64,000 nucleotides of DNA from Pseudomonadota bacterium (lineage in GTDB: Bacteria > Pseudomonadota > Gammaproteobacteria > Burkholderiales > Thiobacillaceae). A program made the translations under genes and the position numbers. Shown here piece after piece: positions 1-8,016 of the stretch. Position 1 is the first letter of the stretch; every line of letters starts with the position of its first letter. The notes under the pieces are model-generated. The model did not search any database. It was not told the DNA's origin and saw nothing but the letters and a program-made list of their open reading frames with translations. The stretch spans positions 62,001 through 126,000 of the forward strand of contig JAKQCX010000035.1 in NCBI GenBank assembly GCA_029558905.1. The letters are read 5' to 3'.

Positions 1-194
1 GCATAGTGGTTGGGCACGACACCGATGCGGCGGATGGCGCCGCTGGCCTGCATGGCGCGCAGGCGCTGCATGACCACTTCCGCAGGGATGCCCACCTTTT
101 CCGCCACCGCCGCATAGGGTTCCGGCACCAGGGGCAGGCCCGCCTGGGTGGCCTGGATGATGCGCTGGTCCACCGCATCGAGGACGAATTCCAT
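1..194 (-). CDS. nirH: Siroheme decarboxylase subunit NirH-like, 5' part only
   Basis: This is the first 64 or so codons of a gene that runs off the left edge. It begins MEFVLDAVDQRIIQATQAG and continues as an AsnC/Lrp-type helix-turn-helix with the recurring PYAAVAEKVG and GAIRRIGVVPNHY motifs of the NirD/L/G/H family. These proteins decarboxylate siroheme to didecarboxysiroheme in heme d1 synthesis. It follows nirG by 14 bases, and the usual gene order F-D-L-G-H makes NirH the best name. NirG, NirH, NirD and NirL are homologous, so the letter is inferred from order. Confidence 0.8.
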   Translation of the reverse strand, partial: MEFVLDAVDQRIIQATQAGLPLVPEPYAAVAEKVGIPAEVVMQRLRAMQASGAIRRIGVVPNHY

Positions 195-208
195 GTCGTT
201 CCGTCCGT

Positions 209-706
209 TCACGCCCGCAGCATCAGCTCCACGAAATACTCCTGTTCCTTGGGAAACCGGAAGACCGGGTAGCCTGTGATGTCCTCGATGTAGCGAAAGG
301 CCGCCTCCACCTTTTCCGGTGTCTCGGCAGCGCCCACGAACCACATGTTCAAACGATGTTCACGCCGGTAGTTGTGCGCAATTTCCGGCTGCTGATTGAC
401 GAACTGGGCGATGCGCTCGAAATCCTGCCTGGGGATGGACATGGCTGCCAGCACATTGGCGCCGCCAAAACGGCTGGCATCGAACAAGGGCCCGAACCGG
501 GTCAGCACCCGCTCGTCCAGCAAACGCCGCAGGCGCGCCAGAAGTTCCGCCTCTTCCAGGCCCAGATCGCGCGCGGCCCGAGCATAGGGACGCGTGCACA
601 CCGGGAAACCTCCCTGCAGGCCATTGATGATGCGCCGGTCCACATCATCCAGCAGCGCGGCTGACGCGTAATCCGCAATCGGCGGGGGGACACTGTGTGG
701 ATGCAT
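209..706 (-). CDS. nirG: Siroheme decarboxylase subunit NirG-like
   Basis: A 165-residue AsnC/Lrp-fold protein of the heme d1 pathway. An N-terminal winged-helix part (DRRIINGLQGGFPVC, RPYARAARDLGL) is followed by a ferredoxin-like domain carrying the family signature IAHNYRREHRLNMWFV near residues 110-125. Together with NirD, NirL and NirH it would form the cytoplasmic siroheme decarboxylase. It lies 12 bases after nirDL and 14 before the next paralogue, so it is one operon. The NirG label comes from position. Confidence 0.85.
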   Translation of the reverse strand: MHPHSVPPPIADYASAALLDDVDRRIINGLQGGFPVCTRPYARAARDLGLEEAELLARLRRLLDERVLTRFGPLFDASRFGGANVLAAMSIPRQDFERIAQFVNQQPEIAHNYRREHRLNMWFVGAAETPEKVEAAFRYIEDITGYPVFRFPKEQEYFVELMLRA

Positions 707-718
707 ACCGCGGACTTC

Positions 719-1741
719 TCATGCCGCCTTGGACAGGCTGGCATAACGGGCACCACACTGCTTGAAACGGCGGTGGGAGAACAAGGGCGCGTGACACAAC
801 CTGTCCACGCCCAGCTGCCGGCTCAGGTCCGCGTGCAGGTGCTCGATCTGTGTCAGCACCGCTTCGCGCGCCTGCCCATGCACCATGGAAAACAGGTTGT
901 AGGGCCAGTCCGGCGGACGGCGGGGACGCTGATAGCACAAGGTCACGGCAGGCTGGGCCGCCAGCAGCTGTCCCGCTTCCTCCGCCCGGCCCTCGGGAAT
1001 GTCCCACACCACCATGGCATTGGCGGTATAGCCCAGTTCCCTGTGGCGTACCACCACGCCAAAACGACGGATCACGGACAACTGCAGGAGACGCTGCAAG
1101 CGGGCAATGAAATCCGTCTCGCTCATACCGCAACGCTTGGCCAGGTTGGCGTAGGGGTGCGCACTGAATTCCAGCCCCTCTTCCAGCACGGCTGCCACGG
1201 CGTAATCCCGTGGCTCCAGCTGGCCGCGCAACTGGGCCGTATCAACGGATTTGCTGGCCGCGTCCAGATGCGAATGAACCAGCTGGCCCCCGAGCCGGAA
1301 ACCCAGGTCGATGTGGTAATCCGCCAGCATGGGCAGATCCAGGGGTTTCAGCCCGGTGGCACGCTGGATTTCCGCCAGCACCTGCGCCACGCGCTCACCG
1401 TCGGCGGATGCCACCACGAACCAGAGGTTGAACGCGTGTTCACGTTCATAATTGTGATTGACCTCCGGGAAGGCGTCGATGATGCGCGCCACCTCTTCCA
1501 GGCGTTCCGGCGGACAGGCCACCGCCGCCAGGGTGCTCCAACCCAGTACATGCGGGCGGAAAACGGCCCCCACGCGGGAAATGTGCCCCTGGGCCTTCAG
1601 CCCCGCCAGGCGTTCCAGCACCGTGTCTTCATCGCATCCCAGCCGGTCCGCCATCGCGGCATAAGGTCGCGGCATCAGGGGGAAGTCCCGCTGCCAGTCG
1701 TTGAGCAGACGGAATTCCAGACTGGTCAAGGCCGGGGTCAT
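719..1741 (-). CDS. nirDL: Fused siroheme decarboxylase NirD-NirL
   Basis: A 340-residue protein made of two consecutive AsnC/Lrp-like units of about 155 residues each. Unit one has RPYAAMADRLGCDEDTV and NHNYEREHAFNLWFV. Unit two has AHPYANLAKRCGMSETDF and CYQRPRRPPDWPYNLF, the more divergent NirL-type half. In many denitrifiers these are separate nirD and nirL genes; fusions are also known. Its product decarboxylates siroheme from CysG on the way to heme d1. Its ATG overlaps the nirF stop, so translation is probably coupled. Confidence 0.88.
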   Translation of the reverse strand: MTPALTSLEFRLLNDWQRDFPLMPRPYAAMADRLGCDEDTVLERLAGLKAQGHISRVGAVFRPHVLGWSTLAAVACPPERLEEVARIIDAFPEVNHNYEREHAFNLWFVVASADGERVAQVLAEIQRATGLKPLDLPMLADYHIDLGFRLGGQLVHSHLDAASKSVDTAQLRGQLEPRDYAVAAVLEEGLEFSAHPYANLAKRCGMSETDFIARLQRLLQLSVIRRFGVVVRHRELGYTANAMVVWDIPEGRAEEAGQLLAAQPAVTLCYQRPRRPPDWPYNLFSMVHGQAREAVLTQIEHLHADLSRQLGVDRLCHAPLFSHRRFKQCGARYASLSKAA

Positions 1742-3009
1742 AACCCGATCCGGTGCGCGCGGGAGGTGAAAAAGATGCCGCTGGGCGCATCCGCCGGCAG
1801 TTCAGCCAGCTTCCTGAAGGTATGGGTGTCGTACACCTCGAGACGGTTCGCGTCCCGCACCGATAGCCAGACCTGTTCACCCCGGGGCGTGAATTCCATG
1901 TGCAGGACGGCCTTGCCGGGTTTCATTTCATGCACGATCTTCTGGCTCGGCACGTCGATGATCTGCACGGTGTCGTAATGAGGAAAGGCGAAATTGACCC
2001 ACAGGCGACGGCCATCGGGCTGCGCCATCACGAATACGGGTTGGCCCGCCACGGGGATGACGCCAACCTGCCGCCAGGTGCCGACATCCACGATGACCAC
2101 TTCGTGGCGTCCCACGCCGGGAATGAAGGCCAGGTTGCCCACCATGGCCCAGCTGTCCAGGTGCGGCATCTTGTACACGGGCAGTTTTTCCTCGCCGCGG
2201 CCATAGTCCGGCAAGACGCGCCGCATGCCCTGTTCCGGGTTCCACATGTCCAGCACGGCGATCCCGTTTTCCCCGTACAGACCGGCCACGTACCAGCGTC
2301 CATCCGGGGAGATGAGGGCATCATAGGGCTGCGTGCCGGTGCCGGTAAGGCGGGTGATCTTCGGGTTTCCGGGGTCCTCGGACAGATCGGCGATCCAGGT
2401 TTCACCCTTGTCCCATAGGCTGAAGACGAAGCGGTTACCCGGCACGTCCTCCAGGCCGACCACCTTGGTCCCCGTGGGAATATCGGCCACCAGGGCCAGG
2501 GTTTCGGCGTCGAAGATCTTCACGCCACCCGGGGTGTAGTTGGCCGCGGCGATCCAGCGGCCGTCCTGGGAGATGGCGCCGCCGATGGAGTTGCCCGACT
2601 GGATGATCCGCTTGACCACCTGGCCGGTCAGCATGTCCACCTTGGTCAGGCCTCCGTCGCGGCCAAACACATAGGCATAGCGCGCATCCCGGGAAAATAC
2701 GGCGGAGGCGTGAGACAGATCCCCCAGACCCTCGATGCGCCCCAGGCTGGAAAGTTTGCTGGTATCCAGCCACTGCAGGCTACCCTTGGCCCGTTCCACG
2801 GCGATGCCCAGGTCACCGCTGCCCCGCAGGGGACCATTACCGGCGGGATCGGCGGCCTGCGTGGGCACGGACATGGCACAGGCCATGAGCAGGCAGGCCA
2901 GGACGCCGTGCACCCATCCGCCGCGAGCGGAGACGCGACCGAAAAAGGAGGCACGCGCGCGGTCGCATTCCGGCACGGCCGGCATCGAAACAGGCAACAC
3001 ATCACTCAT
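1738..3009 (-). CDS. nirF: Heme d1 biosynthesis protein NirF
   Basis: NirF is a periplasmic eight-bladed beta-propeller dehydrogenase in late heme d1 synthesis, homologous to the d1 domain of NirS. The 423-residue form starts at MSDVLPVS, whose ATG overlaps the nirC stop by 8 bases. An upstream in-frame ATG at 3054 lies inside nirC and is less likely. The N-terminus has a long charged region, then a hydrophobic segment GVLACLLMACAMS; the LMAC could be a weak lipobox. Propeller motifs include FSRDARYAYVFGRDGG and ISQDGRWIAAANYTPGG. Confidence 0.92.
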   Translation of the reverse strand: MSDVLPVSMPAVPECDRARASFFGRVSARGGWVHGVLACLLMACAMSVPTQAADPAGNGPLRGSGDLGIAVERAKGSLQWLDTSKLSSLGRIEGLGDLSHASAVFSRDARYAYVFGRDGGLTKVDMLTGQVVKRIIQSGNSIGGAISQDGRWIAAANYTPGGVKIFDAETLALVADIPTGTKVVGLEDVPGNRFVFSLWDKGETWIADLSEDPGNPKITRLTGTGTQPYDALISPDGRWYVAGLYGENGIAVLDMWNPEQGMRRVLPDYGRGEEKLPVYKMPHLDSWAMVGNLAFIPGVGRHEVVIVDVGTWRQVGVIPVAGQPVFVMAQPDGRRLWVNFAFPHYDTVQIIDVPSQKIVHEMKPGKAVLHMEFTPRGEQVWLSVRDANRLEVYDTHTFRKLAELPADAPSGIFFTSRAHRIGL

Positions 3010-3445
3010 TTGGAAACCCTTCCTGCAGACGCTGCACGATCCAGCGCGCTTCATCTTCTGTCAGAAACGATGCCCATCCCGGCATGGCGGTCCCTCCCCG
3101 GCCATGCAGGATGGTGTCCACCATGGCCTCGAACGGGCGATCCCGCATGGCCTCGGCGGTCAACGCCGAACCCAGGCCTCCCGTGAGACGCAGACCATGG
3201 CAGAAACCGCATTCCTGACGCACGAAGTGCGTGAGTTCCTTCTGGCGCGCGGAATCGGGGACGGCGGAGTCCGCGCGCGCTGGCGTAAGCGCAAGGGAGA
3301 GGAGCAGGCCGCACAGGGCCGCGAGTCGTGCGCAGCCCACGTTCTCCATCGTCCGCTTCGTGCGGGATGGCACCGGGCCGGATTGTGCCCGTGCCCTTGC
3401 GCTGCGGCCGCATCGACGCGCCGCGGCGAACTGGCTTTCAAGCAT
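3002..3445 (-). CDS. nirC: c-type cytochrome NirC
   Basis: A monoheme periplasmic cytochrome c with a CGFCHG heme site and a distal methionine in the GTAMPGWASFL loop. It sits between nirS and nirF as in other nir operons, where NirC serves d1 maturation or electron delivery to NirS. The start is ambiguous. The ATG at 3445 has a good GAGAGGA ribosome site but gives a 40-residue region before the signal helix. An inner ATG at 3349 (MENVGCARLAAL) gives a classic signal peptide with a weak ribosome site. Confidence 0.87.
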   Translation of the reverse strand: MLESQFAAARRCGRSARARAQSGPVPSRTKRTMENVGCARLAALCGLLLSLALTPARADSAVPDSARQKELTHFVRQECGFCHGLRLTGGLGSALTAEAMRDRPFEAMVDTILHGRGGTAMPGWASFLTEDEARWIVQRLQEGFPNE

Positions 3446-3460
3446 GATTCATTCCTCTCG

Positions 3461-3499
3461 GGTTTGCCGGCCACCCTCGAGGAAGATGGCCGGCAAACC
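3461..3499 (-). terminator. Strong hairpin between nirS and nirC
   Basis: A perfect 13-bp inverted repeat (3461-3473 with 3487-3499, 13-base loop) lies in the nirS-nirC gap. No U-run follows on the minus strand, so it looks like a transcript-stabilising or attenuating hairpin downstream of nirS rather than a classic terminator. Confidence 0.6.
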
Positions 3500-3520
3500 C
3501 GGCCACCCGCGGGTGGCCGG
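3499..3520. repeat. Second GC palindrome in the nirS-nirC gap
   Basis: A 10-bp perfect inverted repeat (3499-3508 with 3511-3520, two-base centre) is immediately adjacent to the larger hairpin and closer to the nirS stop. The pair of stem-loops could shield the 3' end of nirS mRNA. Confidence 0.55.
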
Positions 3521-3535
3521 CGGAACCAGGAAGGA

Positions 3536-5242
3536 TCAGTAGATATCCTTGATCGTGTTGTAGAGGTTGAACTTGCCGGTGGGGGTGATCAGGCGCGGGT
3601 CCTTGATCACGGCCTTCACCTTGCGTGTCTTGTCGTTCATGACCACGATCGCGGATTCACCCGTCTTGGGTCCCCAGACCGAGAACCACACCTCGTCACC
3701 CGCCTTGTTGTACTCGGGATGGGTGACACGGCCCTTGGTGATGCCGGCAATCTCCGCGATGTTGATGACCTCGGCCGGTGCGTCCAGATTCTTCAGGTTG
3801 AAGACGGATACCGACTTATGGGCGGCATCATCCGGAGACAGGGCCGCATCCGCCCACAGGTTGCTGGACTTGGGATGGGTCTTGACGAACAGCGAGCCGT
3901 TGCCGTGGTTCTTCAGGCTGCGCACCACCTTCCAGGCATTCTGCTTGTGCTTGGCGGGATCGGTGCCGATCACGGCGATGGTGTCGTCGCCCAGGTGACC
4001 CGTGGCCCAGACCGGACCGTATTTCACATCCTTCCAGTTGGCACCGCGGCCCGGGTGGGGCTTGTTGCCCACCTTGACGTTGGCGGCCAGCTTGCCTTCC
4101 TTGGTATCCACCACGGACACGGTGTCGCGCATGTTGGCAGCCACCAGGAAATAACGCTTGCTGGAGTCCCAGCCGCCGTCGTGCAGGAATCGTTCGGCCT
4201 CGATCTCGGTGGTCTTCAGATTCTTCAGGTCCGAGTAGTTGACCAGCAGCACCTTGCCGGTCTCCTTCACGTTGACCACGAACTCGGGCTTGATGTGGGA
4301 GGAGACGATGGAGGCCACGCGGGGTTCCGGATGGAACTCCTGCTCGTCGTAGGTGTAGCCGCGCGTGGACATGACCTTCTTGGGTTCGAGGGTGAAGCCG
4401 TCCATCAGCACATAGGCGGGTGGCCAGTAGGTGCCGGCGATGGCGATCTTGTCATCGTAGCCCTTGAACTTGGAGGTATCGATGGAGCGGGCATCCGAGC
4501 CGGTGCGGATGGTGGCCACGGTCTGCGGTGTTTCCATCCACAGGTCGATCAGGTTGATCAGACCATCGCGGCCCGTGGTGTACAGGTAGCGGCCGGAACC
4601 GGAGAAGCGGGTGATGTGTACCGCGAAGCCGGTCTTCAGGATGGTGATGATCTTCTTGGAGTCGCCGTCGATCAGGGCCAGTTCGCCGGAGTCGCGCAGG
4701 GTCACGGAGAACAGGTTGTCCAGATTGATGTTGTTCATCTTTTTCTTGGGACGCTGATCCGGCGGCACCAGGAGCTTCCAGGAGGCGTGGATCTCCTTCA
4801 TGCCCCACTCCGGCGGCAGCGGCGCCGGATGCTGGATAAAGCGGGCCATCATATCGATTTCCTTCTCGGACAACTCGTTGGAGGTGCCGAAGCCGGGCAT
4901 GCCGCCGGCCGTGCCATAGGTCATGAAGACCTTCAGACTCTCGGTGCCCAGGTTCTGCATGAGCTCGGGCAGCAGGGGCTTGCCGGTGGCGCCCTTGCGC
5001 AGCACACCATGACAGCCGGCGCAGCGGTCGAAATAGATCACACGCGCAGCATCGAATTCCGCCTTGGTCATGGGGGGGGCCTTGGGATCGGTGGACTGGT
5101 ACATCTCCAGTTCGCCGGTAGCACTGCCGGTGCCAGCCAGATACACCTCCGCCGGCTTAGTATTTGGGTGCTCCTGCGCCCAGGCCATGGAAACCGACAG
5201 CGGCAATAACGCCAGCCCCAAACCACGCATCAATTTCTTCAT
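3536..5242 (-). CDS. nirS: Cytochrome cd1 nitrite reductase NirS
   Basis: NirS reduces nitrite to nitric oxide in the periplasm. The 568-residue product has a signal peptide (MKKLMRGLGLALLPLSVSMAWA), a cytochrome c domain with CAGCH at residues 74-78, and a d1 propeller. Visible d1 signatures are AVHITRFSGSGRYLY (proximal His), KPHPGRGANW and ATGHLGDD, whose histidines match the two active-site histidines of the family. The ATG at 5242 is preceded by GGAGGAAA; a longer frame to 5347 lacks a signal peptide. It is first in the leftward nir operon, under an FNR-type site. Confidence 0.97.
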   Translation of the reverse strand: MKKLMRGLGLALLPLSVSMAWAQEHPNTKPAEVYLAGTGSATGELEMYQSTDPKAPPMTKAEFDAARVIYFDRCAGCHGVLRKGATGKPLLPELMQNLGTESLKVFMTYGTAGGMPGFGTSNELSEKEIDMMARFIQHPAPLPPEWGMKEIHASWKLLVPPDQRPKKKMNNINLDNLFSVTLRDSGELALIDGDSKKIITILKTGFAVHITRFSGSGRYLYTTGRDGLINLIDLWMETPQTVATIRTGSDARSIDTSKFKGYDDKIAIAGTYWPPAYVLMDGFTLEPKKVMSTRGYTYDEQEFHPEPRVASIVSSHIKPEFVVNVKETGKVLLVNYSDLKNLKTTEIEAERFLHDGGWDSSKRYFLVAANMRDTVSVVDTKEGKLAANVKVGNKPHPGRGANWKDVKYGPVWATGHLGDDTIAVIGTDPAKHKQNAWKVVRSLKNHGNGSLFVKTHPKSSNLWADAALSPDDAAHKSVSVFNLKNLDAPAEVINIAEIAGITKGRVTHPEYNKAGDEVWFSVWGPKTGESAIVVMNDKTRKVKAVIKDPRLITPTGKFNLYNTIKDIY

Positions 5243-5327
5243 TACACTTTCCTCCAAACATGGCTGAAAAAACCCGGATCGGGCTAAGGGCAACGATACG
5301 TCTACCCCCCGGGGGGGCAGCCTTTTG

Positions 5328-5341
5328 TTGACATTGATCAA
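5328..5341. promoter_or_regulatory. FNR/NNR-type box in the nirS-nor divergent region
   Basis: TTGACATTGATCAA matches the FNR/DNR consensus TTGAT-N4-ATCAA at 9 of 10 defined bases. It lies 86 bases upstream of nirS and about 60 bases upstream of the small membrane gene before norCB, so one site could serve both directions. Control by oxygen or nitric oxide through an FNR-family regulator is inferred. Confidence 0.75.
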
Positions 5342-5400
5342 GTGCATCGGGCGAGTATATCGCCACCATGCGCCGCAACATCACCAAAGTGGGGACCAGC

Positions 5401-5748
5401 ATGATCCAGCCCGTGGAACTCGCCAATTTCTTCGCCGTATTTTTCAGCGCCGCCTCGGTCATCCTGTTCGGCACCGCCTATGCCCTGCTGTTTGCCTGGT
5501 CCCGTGTCAGGGGTCGCCCCGGGCTCATGCCACTGGCCTATCTGGCCTATGCATGCCTGTTTGCATCCGTCCTGGTGTTGGGCTTCACCGCCAACCTGTT
5601 CGTCAACGGCTTCTGGACCTCCATCGTCCTGCTCATGCTGGTCGGTTATCTCGTCGCTCCCCACGGCATCTGGCACCTGTGCGTGCAGACCCACGAGCAA
5701 GAACATGAAGATGAAGGTACTTCCGTCAAGGTTTATCAACAGCGGTAA
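5401..5748 (+). CDS. Small three-helix membrane protein of the nor operon
   Basis: A 115-residue protein with three predicted membrane helices (about residues 9-32, 46-68 and 73-95) and an acidic, histidine-containing C-terminus (HEQEHEDEG). The ATG at 5401 has a GGGGA-type ribosome site; an upstream ATG at 5368 has none. It precedes norC by 14 bases, so it is probably cotranscribed with norCB. I do not recognise the family. It could be a NorCB assembly or accessory protein analogous to NorE or NorF, but no signature of those is evident. Confidence 0.65.
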   Translation: MIQPVELANFFAVFFSAASVILFGTAYALLFAWSRVRGRPGLMPLAYLAYACLFASVLVLGFTANLFVNGFWTSIVLLMLVGYLVAPHGIWHLCVQTHEQEHEDEGTSVKVYQQR

Positions 5749-5762
5749 CAGGAGGCATAGCC

Positions 5763-6449
5763 ATGTCGCAATCGCAGCCCGTGTGGTGGGCATCCGAATC
5801 CCTCTGGCGCAAGGTCGCCATATGGGTTACGGGTGGCTCGCTCGTCGCACTCATCTTCCTCACCTTCGACACCATGGCCTACATCAAGGCGGGAGGGATC
5901 AACGTGCCTGCCTACTCCATCATCAACAAGCGGGTGGGGTACGAGTTCAACGAGGAGCATAACCGCTATGAGCCGGTCATCGGCCCGGACGAACCCCTGT
6001 TCGGCAAGATGCTGTCCGAGGAGGAAGCCAAGGAACTGGTGTCCAAGGGCAAGCTCAACGTCCAGGCCAAGAACTGCATGGGCTGTCACACCCTGATGGG
6101 CAATGGCTCCTACTACGCACCGGATCTGACCAAATCCTGGCTGGATCCGGCCTGGGGCTCCAAGGAGATCCGTGAGGATCAGATGGTGGCCTTCATCATG
6201 GACCCCAGCGACAAGCTGCATAACGGCCTGGGCCGCAAGATGCCCAGGCTCGGCATCACGGAGGAAGAGGCGCGTGCCACGGTGGCCTTCCTGAAGTGGA
6301 TGAGCGCCATCAATACCATGGGCTTCCCGCACAACTTCAAGGCCATCGACCAATCCGACCCCGAGCCGAGTGCTTCCGCCACGGTGGTGGAAACCGTGGA
6401 TGTCATGGATACGGGCGGCGCGGCCGACAACGCCCCGGCCCAACAATAA
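5763..6449 (+). CDS. norC: Nitric oxide reductase subunit C
   Basis: NorC is the membrane-anchored cytochrome c that feeds electrons to NorB. The 228-residue product has one N-terminal helix (residues 17-35), a CMGCH heme site at 105-109 and a distal methionine region GRKMPRLGI. It is longer than the usual NorC of about 150 residues, with roughly 40 extra residues before the heme and a Pro/Ala-rich tail of about 35 residues. norB follows after 12 bases with a GGAG ribosome site. Confidence 0.93.
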   Translation: MSQSQPVWWASESLWRKVAIWVTGGSLVALIFLTFDTMAYIKAGGINVPAYSIINKRVGYEFNEEHNRYEPVIGPDEPLFGKMLSEEEAKELVSKGKLNVQAKNCMGCHTLMGNGSYYAPDLTKSWLDPAWGSKEIREDQMVAFIMDPSDKLHNGLGRKMPRLGITEEEARATVAFLKWMSAINTMGFPHNFKAIDQSDPEPSASATVVETVDVMDTGGAADNAPAQQ

Positions 6450-6461
6450 GGAGCGCGCAAT

Positions 6462-7907
6462 ATGGCAACGCTAGGAGTTTTCGATACCGCCAATCTGAAC
6501 GGGGGCCAGAAACTGGCCATCAAGTACTTCTCCGTCGCATTGGCCCTGTTTGGTGCCCAGGTCCTGTTCGGGATGTTCGCCGCCTTCCAGTACATCGCCC
6601 CGGACTTCCTCTACGAAGTGCTGGATTTCTCGGTCAACCGCACCGTGCACGTCAACGCCCTGGTGGTGTGGCTGCTGTATGGCTTCCTCGGCGGGGTGTA
6701 CTGGATCCTCGAGGATGAAGCCGGTGTGCCCGTGGTGGGTCTGGGTCTGGCCAACCTGATCTTCTGGATCCTGACCCTGGCCGTGGTGATCGTGGTCCTG
6801 GTGTATATCCTGGTCCAGGTCGGTCCGGCGGACATCAAGTCCATCTGGCTCATCATGGAAGGCCGCGAGTACATCGAGGCACCGCGCTGGGCCGATATCG
6901 GCATCGTGGTCTCGGTGCTGGTGTTCTTCTTCAACGTCGCCGCCACCTTCTCCAAGGGCAAGTACACCGGTATCGGTGGTGTGCTGGTGCTGGACCTGCT
7001 GGCCCTGTTCGGCCTGTACCTGGCCGGCATGTTCTATACCCCCAACGTCTCCGTGGACCAGTTCTGGTGGTGGTGGGTGATCCACATGTGGGTGGAGGCC
7101 ACCTGGGAGGTGATCGTCGGCTGCATCATGGCCTACATGCTGATCCAGACGCTGGGTGTGCGTCGCAAGATCGTCGAGACCTGGCTGTACATCGAAGTGG
7201 CCATGCTGTTCGGCTCCGGCATCCTGGGCCTGGGACACCACTACTTCTGGATCGGCACGCCGCAGTACTGGCTGGCCATCGGCGGCTTCTTCTCCGCCCT
7301 GGAACCCGTCCCCCTGGTGGCCATGGTGGTGCACGCGGTGTTCGACTCCGGCGTGCACAAGCTGAAGAGCAACAACCATCCGGCCCTGGCATGGACCATC
7401 GCCCAGGCCGCGGGCAACCTCTTCGGCGCCGGCGTGTGGGGCTTCATGCACACCCTGCCGCAGATCAACCTGTACACCCACGGCACCCAGTGGACCACGT
7501 CCCACGGCCACCTGGCCTTTTACGGCGCGTACGCCACGGCGGTGATCGCCTTCTTCTACCTGGCCGCGCAGAAGTCGCGTGGCAACGTATGGATGAGCGG
7601 TGGCCTGGTGGGTGACTGGAAATGGAAGTGGGCCCTGGCCTTCCAGTGGATCGGCATGCTGGCCATGGTCATGGCGCTGCTCATCGCGGGGTACGAGCAA
7701 TCCCAGGTCGAGCGTGCCATGGAGGGCGCCACCTGGATGGGCTACTTCGCCGGCCAGAGCCATCCCTGGTTCATTCAGGGCATGAACTGGCGCATGGTGG
7801 GAGGCTGGTTCTTCAGCCTGGGCTATGTGTTGCTGGTGTGGGATATTCTCACCATCGGCAAGCGCGAGACCCGTCCCAGCCAGGTCCTTGCGCCTGCCGC
7901 ACACTGA
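6462..7907 (+). CDS. norB: Nitric oxide reductase subunit B
   Basis: The catalytic subunit, which reduces two NO to N2O in the cytoplasmic membrane. It has 481 residues and about 12 membrane helices. Heme b, heme b3 and FeB ligands are recognisable in RTVHVNALVVW, IHMWVEATWEV, GLGHHYFWIG and HGHLAFYGAYA. The size and the norC partner identify the short-chain cNOR type, not the quinol-oxidising qNOR. A clear terminator closes the operon 33 bases downstream. Confidence 0.97.
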   Translation: MATLGVFDTANLNGGQKLAIKYFSVALALFGAQVLFGMFAAFQYIAPDFLYEVLDFSVNRTVHVNALVVWLLYGFLGGVYWILEDEAGVPVVGLGLANLIFWILTLAVVIVVLVYILVQVGPADIKSIWLIMEGREYIEAPRWADIGIVVSVLVFFFNVAATFSKGKYTGIGGVLVLDLLALFGLYLAGMFYTPNVSVDQFWWWWVIHMWVEATWEVIVGCIMAYMLIQTLGVRRKIVETWLYIEVAMLFGSGILGLGHHYFWIGTPQYWLAIGGFFSALEPVPLVAMVVHAVFDSGVHKLKSNNHPALAWTIAQAAGNLFGAGVWGFMHTLPQINLYTHGTQWTTSHGHLAFYGAYATAVIAFFYLAAQKSRGNVWMSGGLVGDWKWKWALAFQWIGMLAMVMALLIAGYEQSQVERAMEGATWMGYFAGQSHPWFIQGMNWRMVGGWFFSLGYVLLVWDILTIGKRETRPSQVLAPAAH

Positions 7908-7940
7908 GGCGCTGTTCCACACGGGCTCCCCAGTGTGAAA

Positions 7941-7968
7941 ACGCCGGCGCAAGCCGGCGTTTTTTTTT
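7941..7968. terminator. Intrinsic terminator after norB
   Basis: An 8-bp stem (7941-7948 with 7953-7960, loop GCAA) is followed by eight T on the plus strand and preceded by a short A-run. It ends the norCB transcript and may also stop the convergent deacetylase transcript. Confidence 0.92.
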
Positions 7969-8016
7969 GCGCCATCATCGGAACGGGGTCAGGCGCGGAC
8001 CTTCCCCACGTTCCAC

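Noticed and set aside
3349-3445. Choosing the inner nirC start as certain
   Set aside because: The inner start gives the better signal peptide but a poor ribosome site; the choice remains open and the outer start was used.
2735-5209. Long plus-strand open frame (824 codons) opposite nirF, nirC and nirS
   Set aside because: It is antisense to clearly identified genes and has a composition rich in Gly, His and Gln typical of the reverse frame of GC-rich coding DNA.
5303-5317. C-run/G-run palindrome upstream of nirS as a terminator
   Set aside because: It has no loop and no T-run, and lies upstream of the gene; it is more likely part of the 5' leader.
6471-7952. Minus-strand open frame opposite norB
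   Set aside because: It is a shadow of norB; very His- and Gln-rich with no domain.
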